From: CAYJAZ01 sp964370095
GTDB lineage: Bacteria > Desulfobacterota > Desulfovibrionia > Desulfovibrionales > Desulfovibrionaceae
Direction: 5' to 3'
Length of the DNA stretch: 25,495 nucleotides
Assembly (NCBI GenBank): GCA_964370095.1
Contig: CAYJHJ010000027.1
Location: 1 to 25,495 of the forward strand
Part shown: piece after piece, positions 1 to 8,072 of the stretch
Layout of the letters: every line of letters begins with the position of its first letter
Position numbering within the stretch: position 1 is the stretch's first letter
Notes under the pieces: generated by a model
Databases searched by the model: none
Told to the model about the DNA's origin: nothing
Seen by the model: the letters and a program-made list of their open reading frames with translations, nothing else
Position numbers and translations under genes: made by a program

Positions 1-103
1 CCCGCTTCTTGTGAGTGAGGATTTTGCGTCGAAGACCAAAATCTATATAAATAAAGCTTGGATAATTATAAAAAAATAAAAAAATATAAAGAAGGATAAA
101 ATT

Positions 104-460
104 ATGATGTTATTTTGCGAAAGCCATGAATGGGTTAAAATGGAAAATGGAATTGCAACAGTTGGAATCAGCGATTTTGCACAATCAGAATTAGGCGACA
201 TCACTTATATTGATTTGCCAAGCGTTGGTGCAAGCGTATCAAAAGGCAAAGAATTTGCTTCAGTTGAATCCGTAAAAGCTGCTTCTGACATCTATTCCCC
301 TGTTGATGGTGAAGTTGTTGAAGTAAACGAAGCTTTAGAGTCTAACCCTGAAGTTGTTAATTCAGATCCTTATACAACAGGCTGGTTTGTAAAAATTAAA
401 GTAAGTGCTGAACCAACAGGGCTTATGACTGAAGACGAATACAAAGCTAAAAACTCATAA
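104..460 (+). CDS. gcvH: Glycine cleavage system H protein
   Basis: This is the lipoyl-carrying H protein of the cytoplasmic glycine cleavage system; it shuttles the aminomethyl group from the P protein to the T protein. The 118-residue product shows the H-protein fold in order: an N-terminal SHEWV motif, the FAQSELGDI segment, and the lipoylation site ESVKAASDIYSPVDGEV with the modified lysine at about residue 58, then NSDPYTTGWFVKI. It is slightly shorter than typical H proteins (about 125-130 residues), mainly at the N-terminus. The ATG at 104 has a GAAGG ribosome site at 91-95; an ATG at 107 is also possible. No gcvT or gcvP is visible, so the rest of the system must lie outside the window. 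The downstream neighbour glyQ also acts on glycine metabolism, but a 194-base gap separates them. Confidence 0.95.
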   Translation: MMLFCESHEWVKMENGIATVGISDFAQSELGDITYIDLPSVGASVSKGKEFASVESVKAASDIYSPVDGEVVEVNEALESNPEVVNSDPYTTGWFVKIKVSAEPTGLMTEDEYKAKNS

Positions 461-500
461 TATAATTTTGTTGAACTTCAACGAATTACCGGATTTATAA

Positions 501-550
501 ACCCACCCTATGAATTACAAGTTTCTTGGGTAAATTGCTTTTAACTTTTT
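501..550 (+). terminator. Possible weak terminator after gcvH
   Basis: A short inverted repeat (ACCCA at 501-505 and TGGGT at 527-531) lies before a T-rich stretch, GCTTTTAACTTTTT. The stem is only about 5 bp and the loop is long, so this is a weak candidate. No better terminator is visible between gcvH and glyQ. Confidence 0.2.
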
Positions 551-580
551 AGTTCAAGTTATATTTGTTTTTTAAGGAGT

Positions 581-650
581 GGGGAGTTTGAGGGGAGAAA
601 CTCGTTTTTTTCAAAAAAGCGTGGGTCTCCCCTCAAAAACACAAGGGAGA
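581..650 (+). promoter_or_regulatory. Large hairpin in the glyQ leader, followed by the glyQ ribosome site
   Basis: A perfect 12-bp inverted repeat pairs TTTGAGGGGAGA (587-598) with TCTCCCCTCAAA (626-637). Inside it, after a 4x4 internal loop, a second stem can form from 603-609 against 615-621 (CG, a U-G wobble, then U-A pairs). No U-tract follows, so it is not a normal terminator. An alternative hairpin GAGTTT (584-589)/AAACTC (598-603) would use the same left arm, and a second GGGGAG copy at 581-586 could compete for the right arm. The glyQ ribosome site AAGGGAG (643-649) is just downstream. The mutually exclusive pairings suggest a leader-RNA switch or an mRNA stability element. No T-box sequence is seen; the function is inferred. 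Confidence 0.5.
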
Positions 651-654
651 TTTT

Positions 655-1539
655 ATGTACTTTCAAGATGTTATATTAACATTACAGCAGTTTTGGGCAA
701 AGCAGGGCTGTTTAATTGTTCAACCTATGGATTTAGAGTGTGGTGCCGGAACTTTCAATCATTCGACATTTTTACGAGTGATTGGGCCCGAGCCTTGGAA
801 TGCGGCTTATGTTGAGCCTTCAAGAAGGCCGACAGACGGACGGTACGGTGAAAACCCAAACAGGCTTCAGCATTATTTTCAGTTTCAAACAGTAATGAAA
901 CCTTCGCCACTTAATATCCAAGATTTATACCTTGAAAGTTTAGAGGCATTGGGAATAAACCCTGCCGAACAAGATATACGTTTTGTTGAAGACGATTGGG
1001 AATCACCAACACTTGGTGCTTGGGGGCTTGGCTGGGAAGTTTGGTTGAATGGCATGGAGGTTTCACAGTTTACATATTTTCAGCAAATAGGCGGGCTTGA
1101 TTTAGACCCAATTACTGTTGAACTCACCTATGGGCTTGAGCGTTTAGTTATGTATTTACAAGGGGTTGACTCTGTTTATGACATTATGTGGAATGAGAAA
1201 GTGAGCTATGGGCAAATCTATCTGCAAAATGAAATTGAGCAATCCACTTATAATTTTGAAGTAAGTGATGCCGCAATGCTTTTGCAACACTTTATTGATT
1301 ATGAAAAAGAATGTAATGTTTTGATAGAAAAAGCTTTAGTTATGCCTGCTTATGACTATTTATTGAAATCATCGCATGTTTTTAACTTGCTTGATGCAAG
1401 GGGTGCAATTTCAATTACCGAGCGAGCGGGTTATATTGGCAGAGTGCGTGCTATGGCGGCAAAAGTTGCAAAACTTTATTCAGAGCAGCGTGAAGAGCTT
1501 GGCTATCCTATGTTAGGCAACAGTTCTCAAGCGAAGTAA
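655..1539 (+). CDS. glyQ: Glycyl-tRNA synthetase alpha subunit
   Basis: This is the catalytic subunit of the bacterial alpha2beta2 glycyl-tRNA synthetase, which charges tRNA-Gly with glycine in the cytoplasm. The 294-residue product has the usual length (about 290-300). It shows the conserved family start YFQDVILTLQQFWAKQGC, the class II catalytic block VIGPEPWNAAYVEPSRRPTD at about residues 43-62, and the class II motif YGLERLVMYLQG at about 160-171. The ATG at 655 follows an AAGGGAG ribosome site at 643-649. glyS begins 9 bases after the glyQ stop, so the two subunits are cotranscribed. The conspicuous leader hairpin at 587-637 may influence expression. Confidence 0.97.
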   Translation: MYFQDVILTLQQFWAKQGCLIVQPMDLECGAGTFNHSTFLRVIGPEPWNAAYVEPSRRPTDGRYGENPNRLQHYFQFQTVMKPSPLNIQDLYLESLEALGINPAEQDIRFVEDDWESPTLGAWGLGWEVWLNGMEVSQFTYFQQIGGLDLDPITVELTYGLERLVMYLQGVDSVYDIMWNEKVSYGQIYLQNEIEQSTYNFEVSDAAMLLQHFIDYEKECNVLIEKALVMPAYDYLLKSSHVFNLLDARGAISITERAGYIGRVRAMAAKVAKLYSEQREELGYPMLGNSSQAK

Positions 1540-1548
1540 GGAGTGGAT

Positions 1549-3651
1549 ATGTCAGACTTTATTTTAGAAATAGGAACAGAAGAAATTCCTGCACGCTTTT
1601 TAGACCAAACGCAAGAAGAACTTATTTCAAGGTTTACTTCTGCTTTGAAAGAAGAAGGTTTGGGCTTTTTGGAAATGCAAAGTTTTGCAACACCAAGGCG
1701 TGCAACACTTTATATTAAAGACTTGGAAAATCAGCAAGAATTGAAAGAAGAAACCTTTGTTGGGCCTGCAAAAAAAATTGCCTATCAAGAAGACGGCACT
1801 TTGTCAAAAGCAGCACAAGGTTTTGCACGCGGGCATAAAGTTGAAGAAAAAGATATCTTTGTGCTTGAAACTGAAAAAGGCGAATACATAGCAGTAAAAA
1901 AACAAGTCGGCGGAAAAAAAGCGGCTGAAATCCTTAGTGAAATTTCACCTCAAATAATTCTTTCTTTGCCTTTTGCAAAAAGAATGAGATGGAATTCTTT
2001 CACTTTAGCTTATGCTCGCCCTATTCACTGGATTGTTGCCTTGCTTGATGAAGAAGTGCTGGCATTTTCTGTTGGCGAAATTAAATCTTCAAATACTACC
2101 TGCGGCCATCGCATACATGGCAAGAAAAATGTTGAAATAAAAAATACAAAAAGTTATTTTGATGTTATAAAAAATCAAGCTATTATGATTAATTCAGACG
2201 ATCGTAAAGCATATATAATTGAAAAAGGAAATGAAATTGCAAGTGCACACAAAGCAAAAATCATCTGGAAAGAGGATTTGCTCAATGAAGTAAAAGGCTT
2301 GGTGGAATGCCCTGTGCCTTTGCTTGGTGAATTTGACTCTTCTTTCTTGGAATTGCCTAAAGAAGTTTTGTTGACAAGCATGGAATCTCATCAAAAATCT
2401 TTTGGCTTAGAAAGCGAAAATAATGAACTTCTTCCATATTTTCTTACTGTTGCCAATCTAAATCCTCTTGATGTTAATATAGTTAAAAAAGGCTGGGAAA
2501 GGGTTTTGCGTGCAAGGCTTGAAGATGCAAGATTTTTTTGGAAAACCGATACTGCTTTATTAGAAGAAAAAGGCTTTGAAGCTTGGCTTTTAAAGTTAGA
2601 TAAAGTTATTTTCTTAGGTCCTTTAGGGTCAATGGGCGATAAATCACGTCGCCTTGAAAAATTAATGCTTGCTTTGGCTGAAAAACTTCAATTTAATAAA
2701 GTTTTGGCCGCTGAAGCTGGAAGAATGGCAAAGGCAGATCTTGTTTCTGCTATGGTGGGCGAATTTGATACTTTACAAGGTGTTATGGGCGGAATTTACG
2801 CACAAAAACTTGGCAAAAAAGATTTGGCAGATGCTGTTTCCTCTCACTATCTTCCGCTTGGCCCTGAAACTTCTGTGCCTGAAAATGATTACGCTGCTTT
2901 ATTGTCCTTGTGTGATAAGGCGGATACTTTAGTAGGACTTTTTGGTTTAAACAGTGTTCCTACAGGCACGGCTGACCCTTATGCTCTTAGAAGAAATGCC
3001 ATCAGTATAGCAAGAATTTTGCGTGATAAAGCATGGGCTTTGGACGTGGAAGAAATTTTTGAGCTTGCTTATTCATTTTATGATTCAAATATTAAATGGA
3101 AGCTTTCAAAAGATGAAGCCCTTGAAAAAATTATTGAATTTTATAATGCTAGGGTGAAAAACCTTTTCTTGACAGAAGGAAATGATCCTCTTTTTGTCGA
3201 TGCAATTTTATCAACGCTTTCAAAGTCAAGCATGTCAGAAAAAGCAAAAAAATTAGAAGCATTGAAAGATTTTGCAAGTCATTCCGCTTATATCCCTACT
3301 GTGCAAAGCTATAAACGCATAACAAATATTATACGCAAACAAGCTGCAAATTATACTTTAAGTGATAAACTTTCTGATATAAAGCAAGAGCTTTTTGAAA
3401 ACAATGAAGAGAAAAAGTTCTTTACTGAAATTGGTTCATACTATGATTCTTTTGGCAAAGCTTATCAAGCACAAGATTATGCAAAATGTTTTGAATTGCT
3501 TACTGAAATTTCGCCTTTTATTGATGAGTTTTTTGATAAAACAATGGTGATGGCAGAAGATGAAACAGTGCGTATTAATAGGTTGATTTTATTGAATATC
3601 ACACTGAAGCCACTTTTACCTTTGGCTGATTTTTCTGCTTTGCAAATTTAA
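1549..3651 (+). CDS. glyS: Glycyl-tRNA synthetase beta subunit
   Basis: This is the tRNA-binding beta subunit, required with GlyQ for glycyl-tRNA synthesis. The product of 700 residues is close to the family's usual length of about 690. It begins with the diagnostic ILEIGTEEIPARFL and contains SFATPRRATLYI near residue 45 and RPIHWIVALLD near residue 155. It ends in a DALR-type anticodon-binding region (VMAEDETVRINRLILL). I chose the ATG at 1549 because AAGGAG at 1538-1543 sits 5 bases upstream; a GTG at 1543 in the same frame overlaps that ribosome site and is unlikely. The gene ends the housekeeping block and is followed by a strong hairpin terminator. Confidence 0.97.
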   Translation: MSDFILEIGTEEIPARFLDQTQEELISRFTSALKEEGLGFLEMQSFATPRRATLYIKDLENQQELKEETFVGPAKKIAYQEDGTLSKAAQGFARGHKVEEKDIFVLETEKGEYIAVKKQVGGKKAAEILSEISPQIILSLPFAKRMRWNSFTLAYARPIHWIVALLDEEVLAFSVGEIKSSNTTCGHRIHGKKNVEIKNTKSYFDVIKNQAIMINSDDRKAYIIEKGNEIASAHKAKIIWKEDLLNEVKGLVECPVPLLGEFDSSFLELPKEVLLTSMESHQKSFGLESENNELLPYFLTVANLNPLDVNIVKKGWERVLRARLEDARFFWKTDTALLEEKGFEAWLLKLDKVIFLGPLGSMGDKSRRLEKLMLALAEKLQFNKVLAAEAGRMAKADLVSAMVGEFDTLQGVMGGIYAQKLGKKDLADAVSSHYLPLGPETSVPENDYAALLSLCDKADTLVGLFGLNSVPTGTADPYALRRNAISIARILRDKAWALDVEEIFELAYSFYDSNIKWKLSKDEALEKIIEFYNARVKNLFLTEGNDPLFVDAILSTLSKSSMSEKAKKLEALKDFASHSAYIPTVQSYKRITNIIRKQAANYTLSDKLSDIKQELFENNEEKKFFTEIGSYYDSFGKAYQAQDYAKCFELLTEISPFIDEFFDKTMVMAEDETVRINRLILLNITLKPLLPLADFSALQI

Positions 3652-3670
3652 GAAAAGATAAATGTAAACA

Positions 3671-3714
3671 AAAAGCTCCTTGTGTTTCCATTTGGGAACA
3701 GCTAAGGAGCTTTT
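3671..3714 (+). terminator. Rho-independent terminator, probably bidirectional
   Basis: A perfect 11-bp inverted repeat pairs AAAAGCTCCTT (3671-3681) with AAGGAGCTTTT (3704-3714); additional pairing inside comes from GTTTCC and GGAACA. The stem is bounded by A-runs and T-runs on both sides. It lies between convergent genes: glyS ends 20 bases upstream on the + strand and the aminotransferase gene ends 22 bases downstream on the - strand, so it can serve both transcripts. Confidence 0.9.
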
Positions 3715-3735
3715 GATTTAAAAATACTTAAAGAA

Positions 3736-4701
3736 TTAATAGGGTATACTTTCTTCAAAATAACTTTCTAAAAGCAAGTCTTTTAATGCTAAGGCCATTT
3801 TCCCAACTTTTCCATTTCCAACTTTTTGTTTACTGTATTCAACAATTCCAACGCAGGCAATAGTGCTTCCAATAGCTAAAATTTCATCGGCTGCCATGAG
3901 AAAATCTTCTGTTATATCCATTATTTCAACATTTCCTAGGAGCTTTGCCTTTTCAATAGCCAGCAAAACCGTTGTGCCAGCTAAGATGTTATCAAAAGTA
4001 GGAAAATAAAAAGTATTATCTTTGTATATTGCAAGGTTACAAATTGCAGATTCTGCCAAATGATTATTGCTGTCAAAAGAAAAAACAATATCAACTTCTT
4101 TTTCATTTGCCTCTAAAGCCATAAGAACATTGGGTAAATAATTTGTTGATTTGATTTTTGCCAAATATTTTTGCTTGACGGGAATATTTGATCGAGCGGC
4201 AGTTAGGCCTTTTTGCCAGAAAGTATTGTCCCGCGGCTTTTGTTCAGATGCAATGATGTATACGCTTGCTTCTTTGCATTCATTAGGGTTCACGCCAAAT
4301 CCACCGCGGCCGCGACCTATTAAAAGTCTTAAGCTGCCATTATTAAAATCAGCTATTTGTGCTGTTTGTATGATAAGTGCCCTTAATTCTTCAAAGCTCA
4401 TTGGGAGATTGAGTTGAATGGCTTGAAGTGAGGAGGCAAGTCTTTGTAAATGCTTGTCAAGGTTGATAATTTTCCTGTCTCGACAAGTAAGGGATTCAAA
4501 AACTCCGTCGCCTCGATGAACCAAATGATCGTCAAGCGCAATTAACAATGCGTGAACATCTTTGCAAAAGGCTTGTATAGAATGATTATAAAAGGCCTTT
4601 ACTTGCAAAAGCCCCTCACTTTCAAGAGGAAGCTTTTTTAATTCACCAACATATTCGTCATACGAAAGAATTTTTGCCGAATCTTGCATAGTTTTGTTCA
4701 T
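3736..4701 (-). CDS. PLP-dependent class IV aminotransferase (BCAT / D-amino acid transaminase / ADC lyase type)
   Basis: This is a fold-type IV PLP enzyme. The family transaminates branched-chain or D-amino acids or cleaves aminodeoxychorismate; the substrate cannot be told from sequence alone. With the start used here it has 321 residues. HRGDGVFES (62-70) begins the typical fold, LRLLIGRGRGGFG (125-137) follows, and IKSTNYLPNVLMALEA (183-198) carries the likely PLP lysine K184; its spacing resembles D-amino acid transaminase more than IlvE. AES (216-218) and ILAGTT (239-244) fit the PLP-phosphate binding parts. The start is uncertain: a GTG at 4755 and ATGs at 4737, 4701 and 4689 are in frame with no good ribosome site. 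I chose 4701 because it lies just past the upstream gene's stop (4709) and the residues before it are a low-complexity lysine/glutamine run. Confidence 0.8.
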   Translation of the reverse strand: MNKTMQDSAKILSYDEYVGELKKLPLESEGLLQVKAFYNHSIQAFCKDVHALLIALDDHLVHRGDGVFESLTCRDRKIINLDKHLQRLASSLQAIQLNLPMSFEELRALIIQTAQIADFNNGSLRLLIGRGRGGFGVNPNECKEASVYIIASEQKPRDNTFWQKGLTAARSNIPVKQKYLAKIKSTNYLPNVLMALEANEKEVDIVFSFDSNNHLAESAICNLAIYKDNTFYFPTFDNILAGTTVLLAIEKAKLLGNVEIMDITEDFLMAADEILAIGSTIACVGIVEYSKQKVGNGKVGKMALALKDLLLESYFEESIPY

Positions 4702-4708
4702 TTGCTTT

Positions 4709-5761
4709 TTAATTGTTTGCTGTTTTTTTGTCAGCATTTTTTTTGGCGATCTCACGAAGATCGGCTGTTATGTCAGATTCATCAATTATTTCACGCCCAA
4801 GCATTTCTTCCAGAACATCTTCCATTGAAACCACACCGGCAAGTCCGCCATATTCATCTAAAACTGCAAAAAGATGCTGCCTTGAGCCAAGAAAAGCAAG
4901 AAGAGTTTTATCAAGGCTTTGTGTTTCAGGAACAAAGGTGATTTCCTCTATGAGTGATTCAAGTGTAGCATCAGGGTTTTCTTTAGAATCTTCTTTTGAA
5001 AGATTTGTCATGTATTGAGCAACTTTTCGCCTTGGCAAAATGCCTATAATATCTTCATTATTTTCTTTATAAACAGGGATACGTGAAAATTGCCAAATTT
5101 TTTCTGAATGTAGGGCTTCTTTAAGCGGCATACTTGCGGGAAGAGAAAAAACCACTGTTCGAGGGGTCATTACATCGTATACAAATTTTTTATCCAGTGT
5201 AAGAATATTTGTTATAACAGTTTCTTCAAATGCTTCAATAACGCCTGATTTTGCAGACATTTTTGCCATAATTCTTATGTCTTCTTCAGTTGTTTCGGGC
5301 TTAGAATTATTTTTTGTTATAAAACCTGTTATGAGTGATGAAAGAAGAATAAAGGGCTTTAATATAAAGATTAAATATTTGAGAGGATACGCAAGAATGG
5401 TTGCAAGTTGAGCAGTATACATCACCCCAAAAGTTTTTGGAAGAATTTCGCCAACAATGAGAATAAGGAAAGTAAAACCAACAGTAAACCACACAAGGTT
5501 TTCAGCACCTAAAACTACTGTTGCCAAAGCACCTGCAAGTGCTGAACCTGCTGTGTTTGCAATGGTATTTAAGGTGAGAACAGCAGAAATAGGCTGGTCA
5601 ATTTGTATGCGTAATTGATAAAGCAACTCGCCAACAGGGCGTTTTTGTTCCCGCAATTTTTCAATATGCGTCCAAGGCACTGAATAAAGCATTGCTTCTG
5701 TTGTGGAGCATAAAGCTGAAATGAGGGCTGCTAAAGAGACTGTAATAATTAAAGCTAGCAT
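4709..5761 (-). CDS. CNNM-domain membrane protein with CBS pair (CorC/HlyC-like)
   Basis: This is an integral inner-membrane protein of 350 residues. Residues 1-160 form a CNNM (DUF21) domain with about four hydrophobic segments, including CSTTEAMLYS near 18-27 and the signature GEILPKTFG at 104-112. Residues from about 195 to 325 form a tandem CBS pair (VYDVMTPRTVVFSL, IPVYKENNEDIIGILPRR, LFAVLDEYGGLAGVVSMEDV). The C-terminal CorC_HlyC domain seen in longer relatives is missing; the protein stops soon after the second CBS motif. Family members are linked to divalent cation (Mg2+/Co2+) efflux or resistance; the specific ion is not known here. The ATG at 5761 follows an AAGGGA ribosome site. 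The aminotransferase gene starts within or just after its end, so the two form an operon. Confidence 0.88.
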   Translation of the reverse strand: MLALIITVSLAALISALCSTTEAMLYSVPWTHIEKLREQKRPVGELLYQLRIQIDQPISAVLTLNTIANTAGSALAGALATVVLGAENLVWFTVGFTFLILIVGEILPKTFGVMYTAQLATILAYPLKYLIFILKPFILLSSLITGFITKNNSKPETTEEDIRIMAKMSAKSGVIEAFEETVITNILTLDKKFVYDVMTPRTVVFSLPASMPLKEALHSEKIWQFSRIPVYKENNEDIIGILPRRKVAQYMTNLSKEDSKENPDATLESLIEEITFVPETQSLDKTLLAFLGSRQHLFAVLDEYGGLAGVVSMEDVLEEMLGREIIDESDITADLREIAKKNADKKTANN

Positions 5762-6114
5762 ATGTTTCCCTTGTTTAGAGTGTGTTTTATTGTATTCTTA
5801 GTAGGATTAAACAGACGACTTTTAGTTTCGATAATTTGTTCGTGTATATATTTCAAAAAACCGTGAATAAAAATTAGTTCAGTATTTGTCTATTTTCAAA
5901 CAAAGCTAAATTTTAAAGCTTCATTCTTCTTATTTTTAATTGATATAAAGGTTTTAATCAAGAATTATTTTTATATGAAAAAATGTATTATTTAAAAGTA
6001 TTGGCAGCAAATAGTCAAGGACAATAGAAAGTAAGATTGACGAAAACTTAGCTTTATTTGGAAAAGATAAAAACATTGTGTTTCAAGCAGTGGCAAGTTT
6101 AATCTAGTGCTGAT
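5762..6114. other. 353-base AT-rich intergenic region without a recognisable gene
   Basis: Both flanking genes are on the - strand. I see no tRNA, no reading frame with a ribosome site and no convincing terminator for the phosphatase gene that ends at 6115. Small imperfect inverted repeats are present (AAGCT...AGCTT near 5908-5930; TTGAT...ATCAA near 5940-5962), but they have no T-tract. The promoter of the CNNM/CBS gene is presumably in the part next to 5761; I cannot fix a -35/-10 pair with confidence. Confidence 0.4.
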
Positions 6115-8064
6115 TTATTTACGTGAAAGAGCAAAAATTGTTATATCATCAGAAGCCTCAGTGCCGGCTCTAAATTCAAGAATTGAGTCATAAAGATTAT
6201 CAATTAATTCTGAAACATTATTATCAGCGTGTTTACTCATAAAATCAATAAGCTTAGTATCAGAATAAAGCTTATAATCTTTATCCATAGCCTCAGTAAC
6301 TCCGTCTGAATAAGCCAATAAAAGTTCATCTTTTTGCAAAGTATCACTGTAAACACAGTAATCTGTTCCTTCAAAAACGCCCACTACAGGTCCACTTAAA
6401 CCTTCAAGTTTACGCACAATTTTTGTATTTCTGCTCACTATTAAAGGCATGCAGTGCCCACCATTTACGTATTCTATCCCTCCTGTTTTAGGATCGTAAA
6501 TCATTATAAACAAAGTAACAAACATATTAGAATCGTTATGGCTGGCAAGCATTTCATTCACATTTGTCATGATAGATTTTAAATTTTCACCATAATATAA
6601 AGCATAGCGAATCAAAGTTACTGTCATTGACATAAATAAAGCGGATGCAACACCTTTGCCTGCAACATCACCAACTGCAAATGCATATTTTCCATTTTTC
6701 AATAGAAAATATTCATACAAGTCGCCACCAACTTCTTTTGCAGGTTCAAGAAAAAATGCTGTATGAAGCATGTCATTTTGTGGAGCGTTGTGTATAGAAT
6801 TTAGTATATCAAGCTGTATATCACGGGCTGCATTCAATTCACCTTCAAGCCTTTCTTTTTTAGCTGTTGCTTCAATCAGATAGTTTATTTTTGCTGAAAG
6901 TTCGTTTGATAGATGCCTAAAATTATTTGCTAAAACACCAATTTCATCTCGCCTTAGAACAGGCAAAGATGCTGTGAATTTTTTTATTTCATCTGTTTGG
7001 CTTAAATCAATATGACGCAAAGCTTTAACCTTTCGAGTTAAATCTCGTAAAGGGCTTACAATATTATTTAATAGAAGCAAACTTACAAAAAGCGAAATAA
7101 AAATAATCACAAGGCAATAAGCTAAAAGCCTTCTGATAAATGCAATCCCTTCCTCGCTTAAAACGTCAAGTGGAGCTGCAAAAATCATTGTCCAACCCAA
7201 AGCTTCCAAATATCCTGTTTGCAAGAAATATTCTTGTTCATTAAATGTAAGAATTTCAGCTAAGCGAGCTTTCTCTCTTGCTCTTTCAAGAAAAGCTTTG
7301 GGGACTTGAACATTAGGAACTTCGCCTGATTGAGCTAAAGCTTTGTTATTATTGTCTAAAAGTAAAATGAAGGACTCTTTATAGAGCAGAAATTGATCAA
7401 ACCTTTTTTGCACATTTTTTACTATGTTTTGCAAGGAAAAACTTTGAGAATTTTCAAAATCATGTATAAAAACATAACTCACAAGCAAATTAGCTTCGCC
7501 GTGTGCAGTGTATATAGGCAGAAAATAAAAAAGAACATGCTCTTCAACTTCATCAACGTAAAAAGTAAAAGTTGCATACTCTCCTGATTGTGAGATTTTT
7601 TCTTTTTCAAGCAGTTGTTTAAAAGTTCTGCCTCGTATATCACGCACATCGCTTTCTATAAAATTTTTAAAAGTTTCAGGCAAGTGAGCATTATTTTCTT
7701 TTACTAATACAGTAGGAAATCCATCAACGCTTGCATTTGAAATAATTCGTGAAATAAGTTTTTCTTTTGCATCAGCGTGTATTCCTTGGGCCAGTAAAAT
7801 TGCAGTTATGTCTGCAAGGATATTTTTTGAATGTTTTACCAGATCACCCTTAAGATTAATAACTGCATTTACTTTATTTTCCAAAGAAGCAAGATAAGAT
7901 TCAGAAATAATTCTAAATTCAGACTCAACATGATCTGAAAAATGCTCTTCTTGTACCTTAAGTGCATTTTCAGTTACATTTTGATAGGTTATATATAAAA
8001 CCGGCAGTGCTATAAAGCATGAAGTCAGTATAACAACTAACACAAGTTTATGGCTTAATTTCAT
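6115..8064 (-). CDS. Membrane sensor with HAMP and PP2C (SpoIIE/RsbU) phosphatase domain
   Basis: This is a 649-residue serine/threonine phosphatase of the RsbU/SpoIIE class with an extracytoplasmic sensor. A first membrane segment (about 8-27) and a second (about 311-333) enclose a periplasmic region of roughly 280 residues, probably Cache-like. A HAMP linker (334-395, SPLRDLTRKVKALR) and a coiled coil (ERLEGELNAARDIQLDIL) lead into the PP2C domain (about 435-649). The metal-binding motifs are intact: EVGGDLYEYF (D448), VGDVAGKGVASALF (D466), NGGHCMPL, AYSDGVTEA (D587) and ASDDIT (D639/D640). It is the last gene of the T3SS operon, 8 bases after the regulator gene, with GAGG before its ATG. 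RsbU-type enzymes normally dephosphorylate a STAS anti-anti-sigma partner; BtrU of Bordetella does this for a T3SS. No partner protein is seen in the window, so the target is inferred. Confidence 0.9.
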   Translation of the reverse strand: MKLSHKLVLVVILTSCFIALPVLYITYQNVTENALKVQEEHFSDHVESEFRIISESYLASLENKVNAVINLKGDLVKHSKNILADITAILLAQGIHADAKEKLISRIISNASVDGFPTVLVKENNAHLPETFKNFIESDVRDIRGRTFKQLLEKEKISQSGEYATFTFYVDEVEEHVLFYFLPIYTAHGEANLLVSYVFIHDFENSQSFSLQNIVKNVQKRFDQFLLYKESFILLLDNNNKALAQSGEVPNVQVPKAFLERAREKARLAEILTFNEQEYFLQTGYLEALGWTMIFAAPLDVLSEEGIAFIRRLLAYCLVIIFISLFVSLLLLNNIVSPLRDLTRKVKALRHIDLSQTDEIKKFTASLPVLRRDEIGVLANNFRHLSNELSAKINYLIEATAKKERLEGELNAARDIQLDILNSIHNAPQNDMLHTAFFLEPAKEVGGDLYEYFLLKNGKYAFAVGDVAGKGVASALFMSMTVTLIRYALYYGENLKSIMTNVNEMLASHNDSNMFVTLFIMIYDPKTGGIEYVNGGHCMPLIVSRNTKIVRKLEGLSGPVVGVFEGTDYCVYSDTLQKDELLLAYSDGVTEAMDKDYKLYSDTKLIDFMSKHADNNVSELIDNLYDSILEFRAGTEASDDITIFALSRK

Positions 8065-8072
8065 ACAAACCT

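Noticed and set aside
2..79. Open frame at the left edge that could be the C-terminus of an upstream gene, ending with TAA at 77-79
   Set aside because: The 25 residues resemble no family I know, and the sequence becomes very A-rich; too short to support.
470..482. Small palindrome GTTGAACTTCAAC after gcvH as a terminator
   Set aside because: Stem too short with almost no loop and no following T-run.
579..815. Reading frame overlapping the start of glyQ in another frame
   Set aside because: It covers the leader hairpin and glyQ codons; no protein family pattern, and glyQ is unambiguous.
4684..5018. Plus-strand reading frames opposite the CNNM/CBS gene
   Set aside because: Antisense shadows of clearly coding sequence, with no ribosome site or recognisable domain.
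6000..6110. TTGGCA and GTGGCAAG near 6000 and 6090 as sigma-54 promoters
   Set aside because: Neither has GC at the required 10-base spacing, and neither is placed before a gene on the + strand.
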